Below, piece by piece: positions 8,236-17,231 of a DNA stretch of 64,000 nucleotides. Position 1 is the first letter of the stretch. Every line of letters begins with the position of its first letter. The position numbers and the translations under genes were made by a program. The stretch covers positions 62,001 to 126,000 of the forward strand of contig JBBRWM010000003.1 in assembly GCA_038249195.1 (NCBI GenBank). Reading direction: 5' to 3'. The DNA comes from JAOUEA01 sp038249195 (GTDB taxonomy: Bacteria > Actinomycetota > UBA4738 > HRBIN12). The notes under the pieces were generated by a model, which did no database searches, was not told the origin of the DNA, and saw nothing but the letters and a program-made list of their open reading frames with translations.

Positions 8236-8810
8236 CGCAGGAAGGGGCGGGCGGTGGCGAGGGGCACGAGCGGAACCCGTGGGTCCGTCGGCGACGCACG
8301 CTCGCATACGAGAACCCATGGATCGAGGTCTGGCACGACGAGGTGACCCGCCCCGACGGCGCGCCCGGCGTCTATGGCGTCGTCCATCCGCGGACGCGCG
8401 CGGTGGGGGTGGTGGCGATCGACGAGGCCGACCGTGTGCTCCTCGTGGGTCAATATCGCTACACCCTCGATCGCTACTCGTGGGAGATCCCCGAGGGAGG
8501 CGTACCGCCCCAGGAGGATCCGCTGGACGGCGCGCGACGCGAGCTCGCCGAGGAGACCGGGTATCGCGCGGCCTCGTGGCGCGAGATCCTGCGCTTCTCC
8601 TTGTCGAACTCAGTGACGGACGAGACGGGGAGCCTGTACCTCGCCACGCAGCTCGAGCCGGGTCCCGCACACCCCGACGCCACGGAGGACTTGGCCGTGC
8701 GCTGGGTCAGTTTCGAGACGTGCGTCGAGATGGTCATCAGCGGCGAGCTGTTCGACTCGATGACGCAGCTGGGGTTGCTCCGGATGGCTCAGGAGCGAGG
8801 CCGCCCCTAG
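8232..8810 (+). CDS. Nudix hydrolase (ADP-ribose pyrophosphatase-like)
   Basis: 192 residues from GTG 8232, coupled to the PlsC stop. The Nudix box is a perfect G-X5-E-X7-REL-XEE-XGY match at residues 89-111, with VGQYRYTLDRYSWEIPEGG just before it, the usual arrangement in ADP-ribose/NDP-sugar pyrophosphatases. The first 20 residues are polar and probably flexible. The stop shares CTAG with the stop of the opposing gene, so the two genes end on each other with no terminator between them. Confidence 0.9.
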   Translation: MTQEGAGGGEGHERNPWVRRRRTLAYENPWIEVWHDEVTRPDGAPGVYGVVHPRTRAVGVVAIDEADRVLLVGQYRYTLDRYSWEIPEGGVPPQEDPLDGARRELAEETGYRAASWREILRFSLSNSVTDETGSLYLATQLEPGPAHPDATEDLAVRWVSFETCVEMVISGELFDSMTQLGLLRMAQERGRP

Positions 8811-10486
8811 GTCCGGGCGCCGACCTCCTGCGGCAACCAGAACCAGCGGAGATGTTCGAAGTCCTCGCTCACGTCGAGCGGCCCGGGCGGGGCGGCCGTC
8901 GGGGGCTCGGCCAGGAGCGCGCGCGCCGTCTCGAGGTAGCCGGCCAGCCGCCGTTCCGGCTCCTGGTGTCGATGTCCTTGGAAGCGCATCCCCGTGTCCC
9001 CGTAGGTGACGTCGGCGAGCGTCATCGGAGGCTCCGGCTGCCCCTCGACGTGGCGCCACATCCCGGTGGCCGGCTCGAAACGGTAGCTTGGCAGGAGCTT
9101 CCATCCCTCCGCGGCCACCAAGGCGACGGCGTCGAGCACGTACTCGAAGACCGTCTCGGTGAAGAAGTAGTTGAAGCTCACGCGAACCCAACCCGGCTTG
9201 ATCCCTTCGCATCCCGTCGCGATCTCCCGTCCGAACTCGAGCGAGGTCTCGGGATCGATCCCGAGCAGCCGATGCCCGTAGGGGCCGGCGCAGGAGCAGC
9301 CGCCGCGAGACTGGATCCCGAACAGATCGTTCAGCAGCGCCACCACGAAATTGTGGTGCAGGAACCGCCCTTCATGGCGGACCACGAACGAGACGATGGA
9401 CAGCCGAGGCAGGTCGTGACTACCGAGGATCTCGATGCCCGGTTGGTCCTCCCAGCGGTGCATGGCCCGATGGACGAACGACTCTTCCCGCTCGCGGATC
9501 GCCTCCACGCCCACGGCATCCTTGAGCTGGAACACGAGCCCCGCACGGATCGAGCCCACGATCTCGGGCGTCCCGCCCTCCTCCCGGTGCTCGACATCAT
9601 CCAGGTATCGGTGTTCGGTGGGATTCACGTAGGCCACGGTCCCACCGCCCGGGACGCTCGGCACCCGATTGTGGAAGAGGTCGCGCCTGGCCACCAGGAT
9701 CCCTGGGGTCCCCGGCCCGCCCACGAACTTGTGCGGGGAGAGGAAGACGGCGTCCTTGCCCGCCGAGGGATCCGCCTCGGGCGCCATCTGGATCTCGACA
9801 TACGGAGCGGCGGCCGCGAAGTCCCAGAAGGCCAACGCGTCGTACCGATGCAGGAGCGAGGAGATCTCGTCGACATCACTGATGATGCCCGTCACGTTGG
9901 ATGCTGCCGAGAAGCTCCCGATCTTCAGCGGCCGAGCCGCGTAGGTCCGCAACGCATCTTCGAGCGCCGCCAGGTCGATGCGCCCGTCCTGGTCCTCGGG
10001 GACCGTTACGACGTCGGCGATCGACTCGCGCCAGGGGAGCTCGTTCGAATGGTGCTCGTAGGGCCCGATCAGGACCACAGGCCGCTCGCCGGCCGGGATC
10101 TGCGCCACGAGCCGGTAGCGGTCGTCGAGCCCGGCGGGCACGCGCAGCTCCAGACAATCGATCAGCTTGTGGATGGCGCCCGTGGAGCCCGACCCAGAGA
10201 AGATCACGACGTGATCCTCCGATGCGCCCACGGCCTCGCGCACGATCCGTCGCGCGTCCTCGCGGAACCGCGTGATCTGCGATCCTGTGCCGCTGGCCTC
10301 CGTGTGCGTGTTCGCGTACAAGGGCAGGACCATCTCGCGGATGAAGTCCTCGATGAAGGCCACCGATCGGCCCGACGCCGTGTAGTCCGCGTAGGTGACG
10401 CGCCGCAACCCGAACGGCGTGGCGATGGCCTCGTCTTCCCCGATCACCGCGGCGTGGACGGCCTCGATCAGCGCTGAACTCGACAC
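8807..10486 (-). CDS. Class V PLP aminotransferase (SufS/cysteine-desulfurase-like)
   Basis: 559 residues, about 150 longer than a standard SufS. PLP features: GSGSTGAIHKLI (phosphate-binding loop), EHHSNELPWR (144-153), an Asp that holds the pyridine N (D222 in FWDFAAAAPY), and the Schiff-base lysine K253 in LSPHKFVGG. A Cys-rich loop SRGGCSCAGPYGH (C397, C399) sits where SufS keeps its catalytic Cys. The C-terminal extension (about 440-559) has no recognised motif. Desulfurase, selenocysteine lyase or epimerase-like activity are all possible; no suf or isc genes lie nearby. GTG start with -10 box 7 nt upstream. Confidence 0.82.
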   Translation of the reverse strand: MSSSALIEAVHAAVIGEDEAIATPFGLRRVTYADYTASGRSVAFIEDFIREMVLPLYANTHTEASGTGSQITRFREDARRIVREAVGASEDHVVIFSGSGSTGAIHKLIDCLELRVPAGLDDRYRLVAQIPAGERPVVLIGPYEHHSNELPWRESIADVVTVPEDQDGRIDLAALEDALRTYAARPLKIGSFSAASNVTGIISDVDEISSLLHRYDALAFWDFAAAAPYVEIQMAPEADPSAGKDAVFLSPHKFVGGPGTPGILVARRDLFHNRVPSVPGGGTVAYVNPTEHRYLDDVEHREEGGTPEIVGSIRAGLVFQLKDAVGVEAIREREESFVHRAMHRWEDQPGIEILGSHDLPRLSIVSFVVRHEGRFLHHNFVVALLNDLFGIQSRGGCSCAGPYGHRLLGIDPETSLEFGREIATGCEGIKPGWVRVSFNYFFTETVFEYVLDAVALVAAEGWKLLPSYRFEPATGMWRHVEGQPEPPMTLADVTYGDTGMRFQGHRHQEPERRLAGYLETARALLAEPPTAAPPGPLDVSEDFEHLRWFWLPQEVGART

Positions 10487-10493
10487 GCCGCCG

Positions 10494-10499
10494 ATGGTA
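10494..10499 (-). promoter_or_regulatory. Leaderless -10 box of class V aminotransferase
   Basis: TACCAT on the - strand, 7 nt before the GTG start; the heptamer array lies immediately upstream, over the spacer and -35 region. Confidence 0.45.
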
Positions 10500-10502
10500 C
10501 CT

Positions 10503-10530
10503 CCCGAGCCCCGAGCCCCGAGCCCCGAGC
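10503..10530. repeat. Tandem heptamer, four perfect copies
   Basis: CCCGAGC repeated four times without mismatch in the 45-bp gap between the aminotransferase start and the diguanylate cyclase stop. Reading toward the aminotransferase it is GCTCGGG x4, covering about the -15 to -40 region of the predicted promoter. Confidence 0.9.
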
Positions 10531-10531
10531 G

Positions 10532-11533
10532 CTAGGCGAGGCGTCGCAGCGGGGTCGGACGCGAGAACGTGTCCCGCTTGTATTCATACATCGCGGCGTC
10601 CGCGCGCCGGAGCAGATCGGGCGCTTCGGTGCCGTCGACCGGGAAGAGCCCGCAACCCACGCTCGCGCGCAGCGAGAGCTCTCCCGCCCGCAGCCGGAAC
10701 GGCTCGGCCATCGCGGCGCCGATGCGTTGCGTGACCTTCGCGACGGCGGCGGTGGCGTCGACGGCCTCAACGCCCCGCGGCAGGTCGGCGATGAGGACGA
10801 GGAATTCATCGCCGCCCTGGCGCGCCACCAGATCCGTCTCCCGCACCACCGAGCGCAGGCGCGCCGCCAGCTGGCGGAGCACCTCGTCACCCGTCGCGTG
10901 ACCGTGCGTGTCGTTGACCGGCTTGAAGGCGTCGAGGTCCAGGAACAGCACGGCCACGGCCAGGTCGTCGCGGCGTGCGCGCGCCAGCGCCAGCTCGAGG
11001 TGCTGCTCGAACATCGCGCGGTTGGGCAACCCGGTCAAGGGGTCGTGGAAGGCGAGGTGCTGCATCCGCAGCTGCGCCTCCTTCGTGGGCGTGATGTCCG
11101 TCATCACTCCCTGGATGAACATGGGCGTGCCGTCTTCGTCTCGGATCATCGCCGAATGATCGCGCACCCAGACCACGCGACCGTCCGGTCGAACGTACCG
11201 GTACTCCCCGGCCTCGGGCTGCCCGGTGTTCAGGAACCACTCGTACTCGATCCTGGCGCGATCGCGGTCTTCGGGATGGATCAGGCGATCCCACACCTCC
11301 TCGTCCTCGGTGAAGACCTCCGGCGGCACCCCGAGGAGCTCCTCGATGTAGGGGCTCATGTTGAACGTCGGCCCGTCGAGCTCGGGTGAGTACGCGTAGA
11401 TGGCGGCCGGCAACTGGCGCATGAGCGCCTCGTACTTCGCCTCCGCCTCGTACCGGCCTCGCTCGGCCGCGGCGAGGCGCTCCGCAAACAGCTCCTCGGT
11501 CGGTCCTTCGTCGGGCATCGAGTTGAACGCCAT
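10532..11533 (-). CDS. PAS-GGDEF diguanylate cyclase
   Basis: 333 residues from ATG 11533. A short predicted coiled coil (14-40), a PAS domain with PAC tail (about 42-150, containing RYVRPDGRVVWVRD and FIQGVMTDIT), then a GGDEF domain: HDPLTGLPNRAMFE, DLDAFKPVNDTHGHATGD and the intact catalytic GGDEF at 240-244. The inhibitory I-site RETD (231-234) is exactly five residues before it, so product inhibition by c-di-GMP is expected. No transmembrane segment and no EAL domain; a soluble synthase whose PAS domain senses an unknown cytoplasmic signal. No c-di-GMP effector lies nearby. Confidence 0.93.
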   Translation of the reverse strand: MAFNSMPDEGPTEELFAERLAAAERGRYEAEAKYEALMRQLPAAIYAYSPELDGPTFNMSPYIEELLGVPPEVFTEDEEVWDRLIHPEDRDRARIEYEWFLNTGQPEAGEYRYVRPDGRVVWVRDHSAMIRDEDGTPMFIQGVMTDITPTKEAQLRMQHLAFHDPLTGLPNRAMFEQHLELALARARRDDLAVAVLFLDLDAFKPVNDTHGHATGDEVLRQLAARLRSVVRETDLVARQGGDEFLVLIADLPRGVEAVDATAAVAKVTQRIGAAMAEPFRLRAGELSLRASVGCGLFPVDGTEAPDLLRRADAAMYEYKRDTFSRPTPLRRLA

Positions 11534-11672
11534 CGCGCGTTTCCGCCGGGTTCGGTCCGGCGGTCCTGGTTGCGTATCGGCCGCGGAGAACCCTGTCTGA
11601 ACCCCGGAACTTCCTGGGAGGCGGGCGCACGGGCACGAGCCTCGGGCGTTCGCTCGGGCGGGGCCGGCGTTG

Positions 11673-11678
11673 TACCGT
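11673..11678 (+). promoter_or_regulatory. Leaderless -10 box of lipoprotein gene
   Basis: TACCGT, then 6 nt (CGGGGG) to the ATG at 11685. Confidence 0.4.
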
Positions 11679-11684
11679 CGGGGG

Positions 11685-12851
11685 ATGGGTCGACGCGGAG
11701 CCGCTCTCCTCACGGCCACCATGCTGATCTCGGTCGGCTGCACGTCCAACGGACCGACGCCCACGGTGACGGCCTCAGGAGGCAGCGAGAGCCCGAACGC
11801 GACCCCGACGGCCGAACCACTCACGCTGGTGCACGGCCGCCCCTTGCCGACGGGTTGCCGTGGCGCCGACCCGAGCAGCGACGACACGGTGGCCTTCGTG
11901 GCCCAAGGGCGGGCGTGGGCCCTTCCCCCGGCGGGCAAGACGGCGCCACGCTGCCTGTTCGCCACCCAGGATCCGGGCCCCTTCGCCTGGGGACCGCAGG
12001 GCGATCGCGTAGCGCTCGGGGGACTCGAGGTCCACGGGGTGGCCGTTGGCGCCCCCTCCCTCCCGACGGTCCACGCCGCGGGGGCGTCGCTCGGCTGGGG
12101 GCACCCGCTGGGACTCGCGATGGTGTTCGCGTCGCCCACCGATCGTGTCCCGAGGAAGCGATTCATGGACGACGGCCGGATCGAGCGCCTCTCGGGGCTT
12201 CCCCACGGCCGATACCTGCAGATGAGCTATCACCCGAGCGGCCTCGCCCTCGCGTTCGTGATCGAGCGGGGCAACGAGCAGTCGATCTGGCTGTCCTCCA
12301 ATGAGGGGCTCGATCCCACGCGGCTCGTCTTCTCTCACGGCGGCACCACGTTCCCCTCGATCGCCTTCACGCCCGATGGCTCGCACCTCATGTGGATCGC
12401 TCACCACGCCGCGGGATACGCGCAGGTCCACTCGATGGATCTCGCGACCCGAGACGGCTTCTCCGACGGATGGCAGACGCAGCTGGGTACCACGGCAACG
12501 AACCTCGTCCTGCCGCCGAGCGGCAACCTCATGGCCCTGGACGAGGGAACAGGATGCGGCGATCGAACGGCCATGGTGGTGTTCTCACCCACCGTGGCAC
12601 GTCCGGCCGTTCCGGAGGAGGCGCGACCCACGACGGCGGTGGGCTGGCTCGATCGCGACACGCTGCTGGTGTCGGCGGGCGGATGTGGGCGGCCGGTGGA
12701 CCTCTATGCGGTGGACGCCCTGAGCCAGGAGGCGCCGGCGCTCGTGGTGGCCGGAGCCACGGCGGCGGCATCTCGGGCGCCGGCGCCTCCCGCTCCTTCG
12801 GAGGTTCCCCACCCGCAGGACGAGGAGCCGCCGCAAGGCGGGGTGGGGTGA
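11685..12851 (+). CDS. Secreted lipoprotein with beta-propeller-like repeats
   Basis: 388 residues. Signal peptide MGRRGAALLTATMLISVGC with a lipobox ending at Cys 19, so a membrane-anchored lipoprotein. After a low-complexity Ser/Thr/Pro linker there are several TolB/WD40-like blades (GPFAWGPQGDRVAL, QMSYHPSGLALAF, SIAFTPDGSHLMWIAH, NLVLPPSGNLMAL, TAVGWLDRDTLLV), and a Pro-rich tail. The function is unknown; TolB-like propellers usually mediate protein contacts. It is monocistronic and faces the sigma-factor gene. An upstream TTG (11670) is possible but less likely than ATG 11685. Confidence 0.75.
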   Translation: MGRRGAALLTATMLISVGCTSNGPTPTVTASGGSESPNATPTAEPLTLVHGRPLPTGCRGADPSSDDTVAFVAQGRAWALPPAGKTAPRCLFATQDPGPFAWGPQGDRVALGGLEVHGVAVGAPSLPTVHAAGASLGWGHPLGLAMVFASPTDRVPRKRFMDDGRIERLSGLPHGRYLQMSYHPSGLALAFVIERGNEQSIWLSSNEGLDPTRLVFSHGGTTFPSIAFTPDGSHLMWIAHHAAGYAQVHSMDLATRDGFSDGWQTQLGTTATNLVLPPSGNLMALDEGTGCGDRTAMVVFSPTVARPAVPEEARPTTAVGWLDRDTLLVSAGGCGRPVDLYAVDALSQEAPALVVAGATAAASRAPAPPAPSEVPHPQDEEPPQGGVG

Positions 12852-12864
12852 TAGAGCGTTCGAC

Positions 12865-12882
12865 GACGGCCGGTCGGCCGTC
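12865..12882. terminator. Hairpin between convergent lipoprotein and sigma genes
   Basis: GACGGCCG and CGGCCGTC separated by 2 nt: an 8-bp GC stem in a 61-bp convergent gap. It lacks a T-run. Confidence 0.45.
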
Positions 12883-12912
12883 AAGGCGATCCGAACCGAC
12901 GCTCCGCCGAGC

Positions 12913-13845
<933 letters not shown>

Positions 13846-13982
13846 TTCGTATCACACTCCTACTCGGGACGTCGCGCTGCGGGCGCAGCGGCGCGCGATC
13901 CTCGAGAATCGATTCCTCGGTCGATGGCGGCAGGCGGGATGGGCGCGCACGCGAGCACACGCTTTGGCAGCCGCTCACACGT

Positions 13983-14012
13983 ATGGTATGGGCTGATGAG
14001 GACGTTTGTAAA
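13983..14012 (-). promoter_or_regulatory. Predicted promoter of the sigma-factor gene
   Basis: TTTACA (14007-14012), 18-bp spacer, TACCAT (13983-13988) on the - strand, giving a leader of about 130 nt. This lies in the only gene-free gap over 300 bp (13846-14173); besides this and the direct repeat next to it I see nothing coding there. Confidence 0.45.
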
Positions 14013-14022
14013 GCTCAGGGGG

Positions 14023-14041
14023 TGTGAAGGTCCTGTGAAGG
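14023..14041. repeat. 11-nt spaced direct repeat upstream of the sigma promoter
   Basis: TGTGAAGG occurs twice with 11-nt spacing (14023 and 14034), 10 bp upstream of the predicted -35 box. The same-face helical spacing is typical of response-regulator direct-repeat sites. Confidence 0.4.
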
Positions 14042-14160
14042 CTCCCCCACCACGTATCGACGCGCCCATGCCGATGAGCAACAGATCCATCGCCTCCCGC
14101 TAGGTACGAACACCGCTGCGGCGGCACTTGTTCCCGCGCCGCAGGCTGATCGCGGGCCGA

Positions 14161-14166
14161 TACGCT
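14161..14166 (+). promoter_or_regulatory. Leaderless -10 box of alpha/beta hydrolase
   Basis: TACGCT, 7 nt before the GTG at 14174; no ribosome-binding site. Confidence 0.45.
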
Positions 14167-14173
14167 GGCGACG

Positions 14174-15064
14174 GTGAACCTCGATCTTCCCCCCTTGCTC
14201 ACGATCGACCTCGACGGGCCGGTCGCCTACCGGCTCTGGGACGGTCCCAGCGAGACGACCTTCGTGATGGTGCACGGCCTCGGTGGAGCGCATGTCAACT
14301 GGGTCACCGTCGCGCCCGGACTCAGCGGCCTCGGGCGCGTGTTCGCACTCGATCTGCCTGGATCCGGCTCCTCGCCGCGGGCCGGCCGCGGCTCCGGCCT
14401 GATGGATTCCCGCCGCACCCTGTCCCGGTTCATCGCCGAGCTGGGGGGCGGGCCCGTAGTGCTGTGCGGGAACTCCCTCGGCGGGGGGATCTCGGTCTTG
14501 CAGGCGGCCGTCGAACCCGGGTCCGTGCGCGGGCTCGTGCTCAGCTGCTCGATCTACCCTCGGGCCGGGCACGGCGCCCCGCACCCGTTGATCCTCGCCG
14601 TGTTCGGCGGCTACCGCGTTCCGTGGGTCGGCGAACGCATCGTGGGGGCACGCATGGGCACGATGTCCCCGGAGCGGACGGTCCGCCTCGGCCTCGCCTT
14701 CACCGCCGTCGATCCGGCCCACATCCCGCGGGAGGTGGTCCTTCTCCACGAGGAGCTCGTCGCCCGTCGACGCACCGATCCCGACGCGGTGCCGGCCTTC
14801 CTCGATGCGGCACGTTCGATGCTACGTCTGGGCAGGCGTCCCGCCATCGCCCGTCGGGCGTTCGACGCGGTCGTCGCGCCCGTCCTGGTGCTCCACGGCC
14901 GTCGAGATCGATTGGTCCCCGCGGCGTTCGCCGAGGCGGAGCTGCGACGCCACCCGGCATGGCGGGGCAGGATCTTTCCCGACCTCGGTCACGTGCCGAT
15001 GCTGGAGGCGCCGGGGCGGTGGTTGAGCGAGGTGTCCGACTGGCATGCGGAACGGGTCCGCTGA
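14174..15064 (+). CDS. Alpha/beta hydrolase
   Basis: 296 residues, standard length. Oxyanion-hole HGLGG (34-38), nucleophile elbow GNSLGG with S101, acid D245 in HGRRDRLVP, and catalytic H273 in LGHVPMLEAP: a complete triad. A cap domain lies about 125-225. No signal peptide. It is an esterase/lipase-type hydrolase of unknown substrate; it converges on the WS/DGAT gene with a 1-bp gap, so a lipid substrate is tempting but unproven. Confidence 0.88.
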   Translation: MNLDLPPLLTIDLDGPVAYRLWDGPSETTFVMVHGLGGAHVNWVTVAPGLSGLGRVFALDLPGSGSSPRAGRGSGLMDSRRTLSRFIAELGGGPVVLCGNSLGGGISVLQAAVEPGSVRGLVLSCSIYPRAGHGAPHPLILAVFGGYRVPWVGERIVGARMGTMSPERTVRLGLAFTAVDPAHIPREVVLLHEELVARRRTDPDAVPAFLDAARSMLRLGRRPAIARRAFDAVVAPVLVLHGRRDRLVPAAFAEAELRRHPAWRGRIFPDLGHVPMLEAPGRWLSEVSDWHAERVR

Positions 15065-15065
15065 G

Positions 15066-16451
15066 CTACCCCTGGCCGGCGGCCGCTCGAAGCCCCGCGA
15101 CCGCCGCCTCGATGCCCCGGCCGAGGACGTCGAGATCTTTCACGGCATCCCAGTCCGCCGTGAGCCCGAACGCCATGGTGCCCGACAGCGAGGTGCACGC
15201 GATGGACAACGCGCAGTTCTCCGCAAGCGGCATGGCCGGGTAGCTCATCAGCAGCGGGGCACCCGCAAGGTACAGGGGCGCCTGCGCGGCCGGGATGTTG
15301 GAGACAACGAGGTTGAACCACTGGCCTCGGGAAACGAGGCGCGCCGCCATGGCATGCAACGCGGGAGGGGCGTAGGCGCCCAGTCCGATGATGGAGTCCG
15401 CGCTCATCGCGAGGCCGGATGCCTTGAGCTCGAGCGTCGCGGCGCGGACGCGGGAGAGCCTGGTCCGGGGCGACATCGCCCCGATCGGGATGTCCACGAA
15501 CGCCGGCGCGACGCGGTTGCCGACATCCCCCTCTTCGGCGCGCGAGCGGACCGAGACGGGGACCATCACGCGAAGCGTGCGCCCTTTGGTGGGCTCGCCC
15601 CGTTCACGCAGATGGTCGTGCAACCCACCCGCCACCGCGGTGAGGACCAGGTCGTTGATCGTGCCGCCGAGCCCGAGGCGCGCGCTGCGCAGGTCATCGA
15701 AGGGCACCTCCGCCGTGCCGAAGCGCCGCGCCGGCCCGATCGCCCCGTCGAAGGGCCCTTTGGGGACGGCGCCCATGCCCACGAGGTGGGTCAGCCCCGA
15801 AACCGTCTGCGTCACGTCATGCCACGCGTGCGCGGGTGCCTCGGCCGCGCGCGCGATCGCCTGGAGGGGGTGCAGGAACAGATCCTCCACGCCATCGCGC
15901 ATGAGGTCGCCGGGATCGGGTGGCGGCGCCGGCTCCCAGGGCTCTGGTTCCCCGGGACCAACCGGCGCGCCGGGATCCAGGTCGAACAGGGCAGAGGCGA
16001 CGAGCATGCCCGAGATCCCGTCGGCCATGGCATGGTGCAGCTTGAGGAGGACGGCCGTGCGACCGTCGTGCAGACCCTCGAAGACGTAAAGCTCCCACAG
16101 GGGCTTGGAGGGATCGAGCGGGCGCGACAGGACCCGGCCCACCGCCCGTTCGAGCTGCCCCCGGCCTCCGGGAGACGGGATCGCCGCCCGGCGCAGATGG
16201 AAGTCGAGATCGAATCGTTCGTCGTCCACCCACAACGGCCGGGCGATCCCGAACGGAACGCGCAAGACACGCTCTCGCAGCCGCGGGGCGAGGTGGATCC
16301 GTGCCCGCACCACGCGCTGCACGTCGTCGTAGGTCAGCGGGCCGTCCCCGCGGGGCGCGAACACGGACACGCCCGCCACGTGCATGTGCATGGCCGGTCG
16401 TTCGAGGTAGAGGAAGCTCGCATCGAGGCTGGAGAGGCGTTCGGGCGACAC
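15066..16451 (-). CDS. WS/DGAT acyltransferase (wax ester synthase / diacylglycerol acyltransferase)
   Basis: 461 residues, normal for the bifunctional WS/DGAT family. N-terminal LSSLDASFLYLE, the catalytic HHxxxDG as HHAMADG (139-145) after KPLWELYV, and the second conserved block GGTINDLVLTAVAGGL. These enzymes make triacylglycerol or wax esters from acyl-CoA at the membrane and are common in actinobacteria as carbon-storage genes. GTG start with TAGGGT 7 nt upstream on its strand, so it is probably transcribed alone and without a leader. Confidence 0.92.
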   Translation of the reverse strand: MSPERLSSLDASFLYLERPAMHMHVAGVSVFAPRGDGPLTYDDVQRVVRARIHLAPRLRERVLRVPFGIARPLWVDDERFDLDFHLRRAAIPSPGGRGQLERAVGRVLSRPLDPSKPLWELYVFEGLHDGRTAVLLKLHHAMADGISGMLVASALFDLDPGAPVGPGEPEPWEPAPPPDPGDLMRDGVEDLFLHPLQAIARAAEAPAHAWHDVTQTVSGLTHLVGMGAVPKGPFDGAIGPARRFGTAEVPFDDLRSARLGLGGTINDLVLTAVAGGLHDHLRERGEPTKGRTLRVMVPVSVRSRAEEGDVGNRVAPAFVDIPIGAMSPRTRLSRVRAATLELKASGLAMSADSIIGLGAYAPPALHAMAARLVSRGQWFNLVVSNIPAAQAPLYLAGAPLLMSYPAMPLAENCALSIACTSLSGTMAFGLTADWDAVKDLDVLGRGIEAAVAGLRAAAGQG

Positions 16452-16458
16452 GTCCTCA

Positions 16459-16464
16459 ACCCTA
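16459..16464 (-). promoter_or_regulatory. Leaderless -10 box of WS/DGAT gene
   Basis: TAGGGT on the - strand, 7 nt before GTG 16451. Confidence 0.45.
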
Positions 16465-16490
16465 CCGTTCGCTACCTCCGCGCCGCGCGG

Positions 16491-17231
16491 CTACGGCCCC
16501 GGCGGGCTCGGTTCGAGCTGGATCCGCATGCGCTTGTTGGCCTTGCCCTTGGACTCGGTCTTGACGACGCGCACGCGCCCGACCTCGGCCGTGGACCGCA
16601 CGTGGGTCCCCCCGTCGGCCTGCTTGTCGATGCCAACGATGTCGACGACGCGGATGGGATCGACCGCCTCGGGGATCAGCGAGACCTTGGTCCGGATGAG
16701 GTCGGGATCGGCGAGCGCCTCGGCCCGAGGGAGGAAGCCGACGAGCACGGGGACGTCCTCCGCCAGCCGGGCGTTGAGCCTATCCTCGATCTCGCGCCCG
16801 AGCTCCTGACTCATGCTCGCAAGCTCGAAGTCCATGCGCGCCGTGCCGCCCTCGTCCATGTTGCCACCCGTCACCCGCGCGCCGTATTCCGTGAAGATGA
16901 TGCCGGAAAGCGCGTGCAAGGCCGTGTGCGTGCGCATCAACACATGCCGGCGACCCCAGTCGATCTCGGCGGTGACGGCGGTCCCGGCGGGCGGCAGCTC
17001 GGCACCGGGCAGGACGCGATGCACGAGCGCGCCGTCCTCGCGGGACCTGGTCGTCTCCTCCACGCGGGCGGCCCCGCCGCTCCAGCGCAAGACCCCGGTA
17101 TCGCCCGGCTGGCCCCCGCCCCGCGGGTAGAAGACCGTGCGGTCCAAGACCACGCCGTCGGGACGAAGCTGCGTGAGCACCGCCTCGCAGGAGCTCAGGT
17201 AGGCGTCCTCGGCAAAGAGCGCGTCGGTCAT
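16491..17231 (-). CDS. AlaX-type alanyl-tRNA editing protein
   Basis: 246 residues: free-standing second additional domain of AlaRS, which deacylates Ser- or Gly-tRNAAla. It has the N-terminal FYPRGGGQPGD glycine-rich motif, the zinc-site HTALH (H102, H106) and DGGTHVRST at 206-214, where H210 is the third ligand. In AlaRS the position before GGTH is Cys; here it is Asp206, so the zinc site is altered. Start ATG 17231 overlaps the upstream GT87-like gene (ATGA), so it is last in a three- or four-gene - strand operon. Confidence 0.88.
   Translation of the reverse strand: MTDALFAEDAYLSSCEAVLTQLRPDGVVLDRTVFYPRGGGQPGDTGVLRWSGGAARVEETTRSREDGALVHRVLPGAELPPAGTAVTAEIDWGRRHVLMRTHTALHALSGIIFTEYGARVTGGNMDEGGTARMDFELASMSQELGREIEDRLNARLAEDVPVLVGFLPRAEALADPDLIRTKVSLIPEAVDPIRVVDIVGIDKQADGGTHVRSTAEVGRVRVVKTESKGKANKRMRIQLEPSPPGP

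Noticed and set aside
8279..10477. 732-residue open frame on the + strand
   Set aside because: Antisense to the clearly coding class V aminotransferase; long shadow frames are normal at this GC content and the translation is rich in Arg/His/Asp with no domain.
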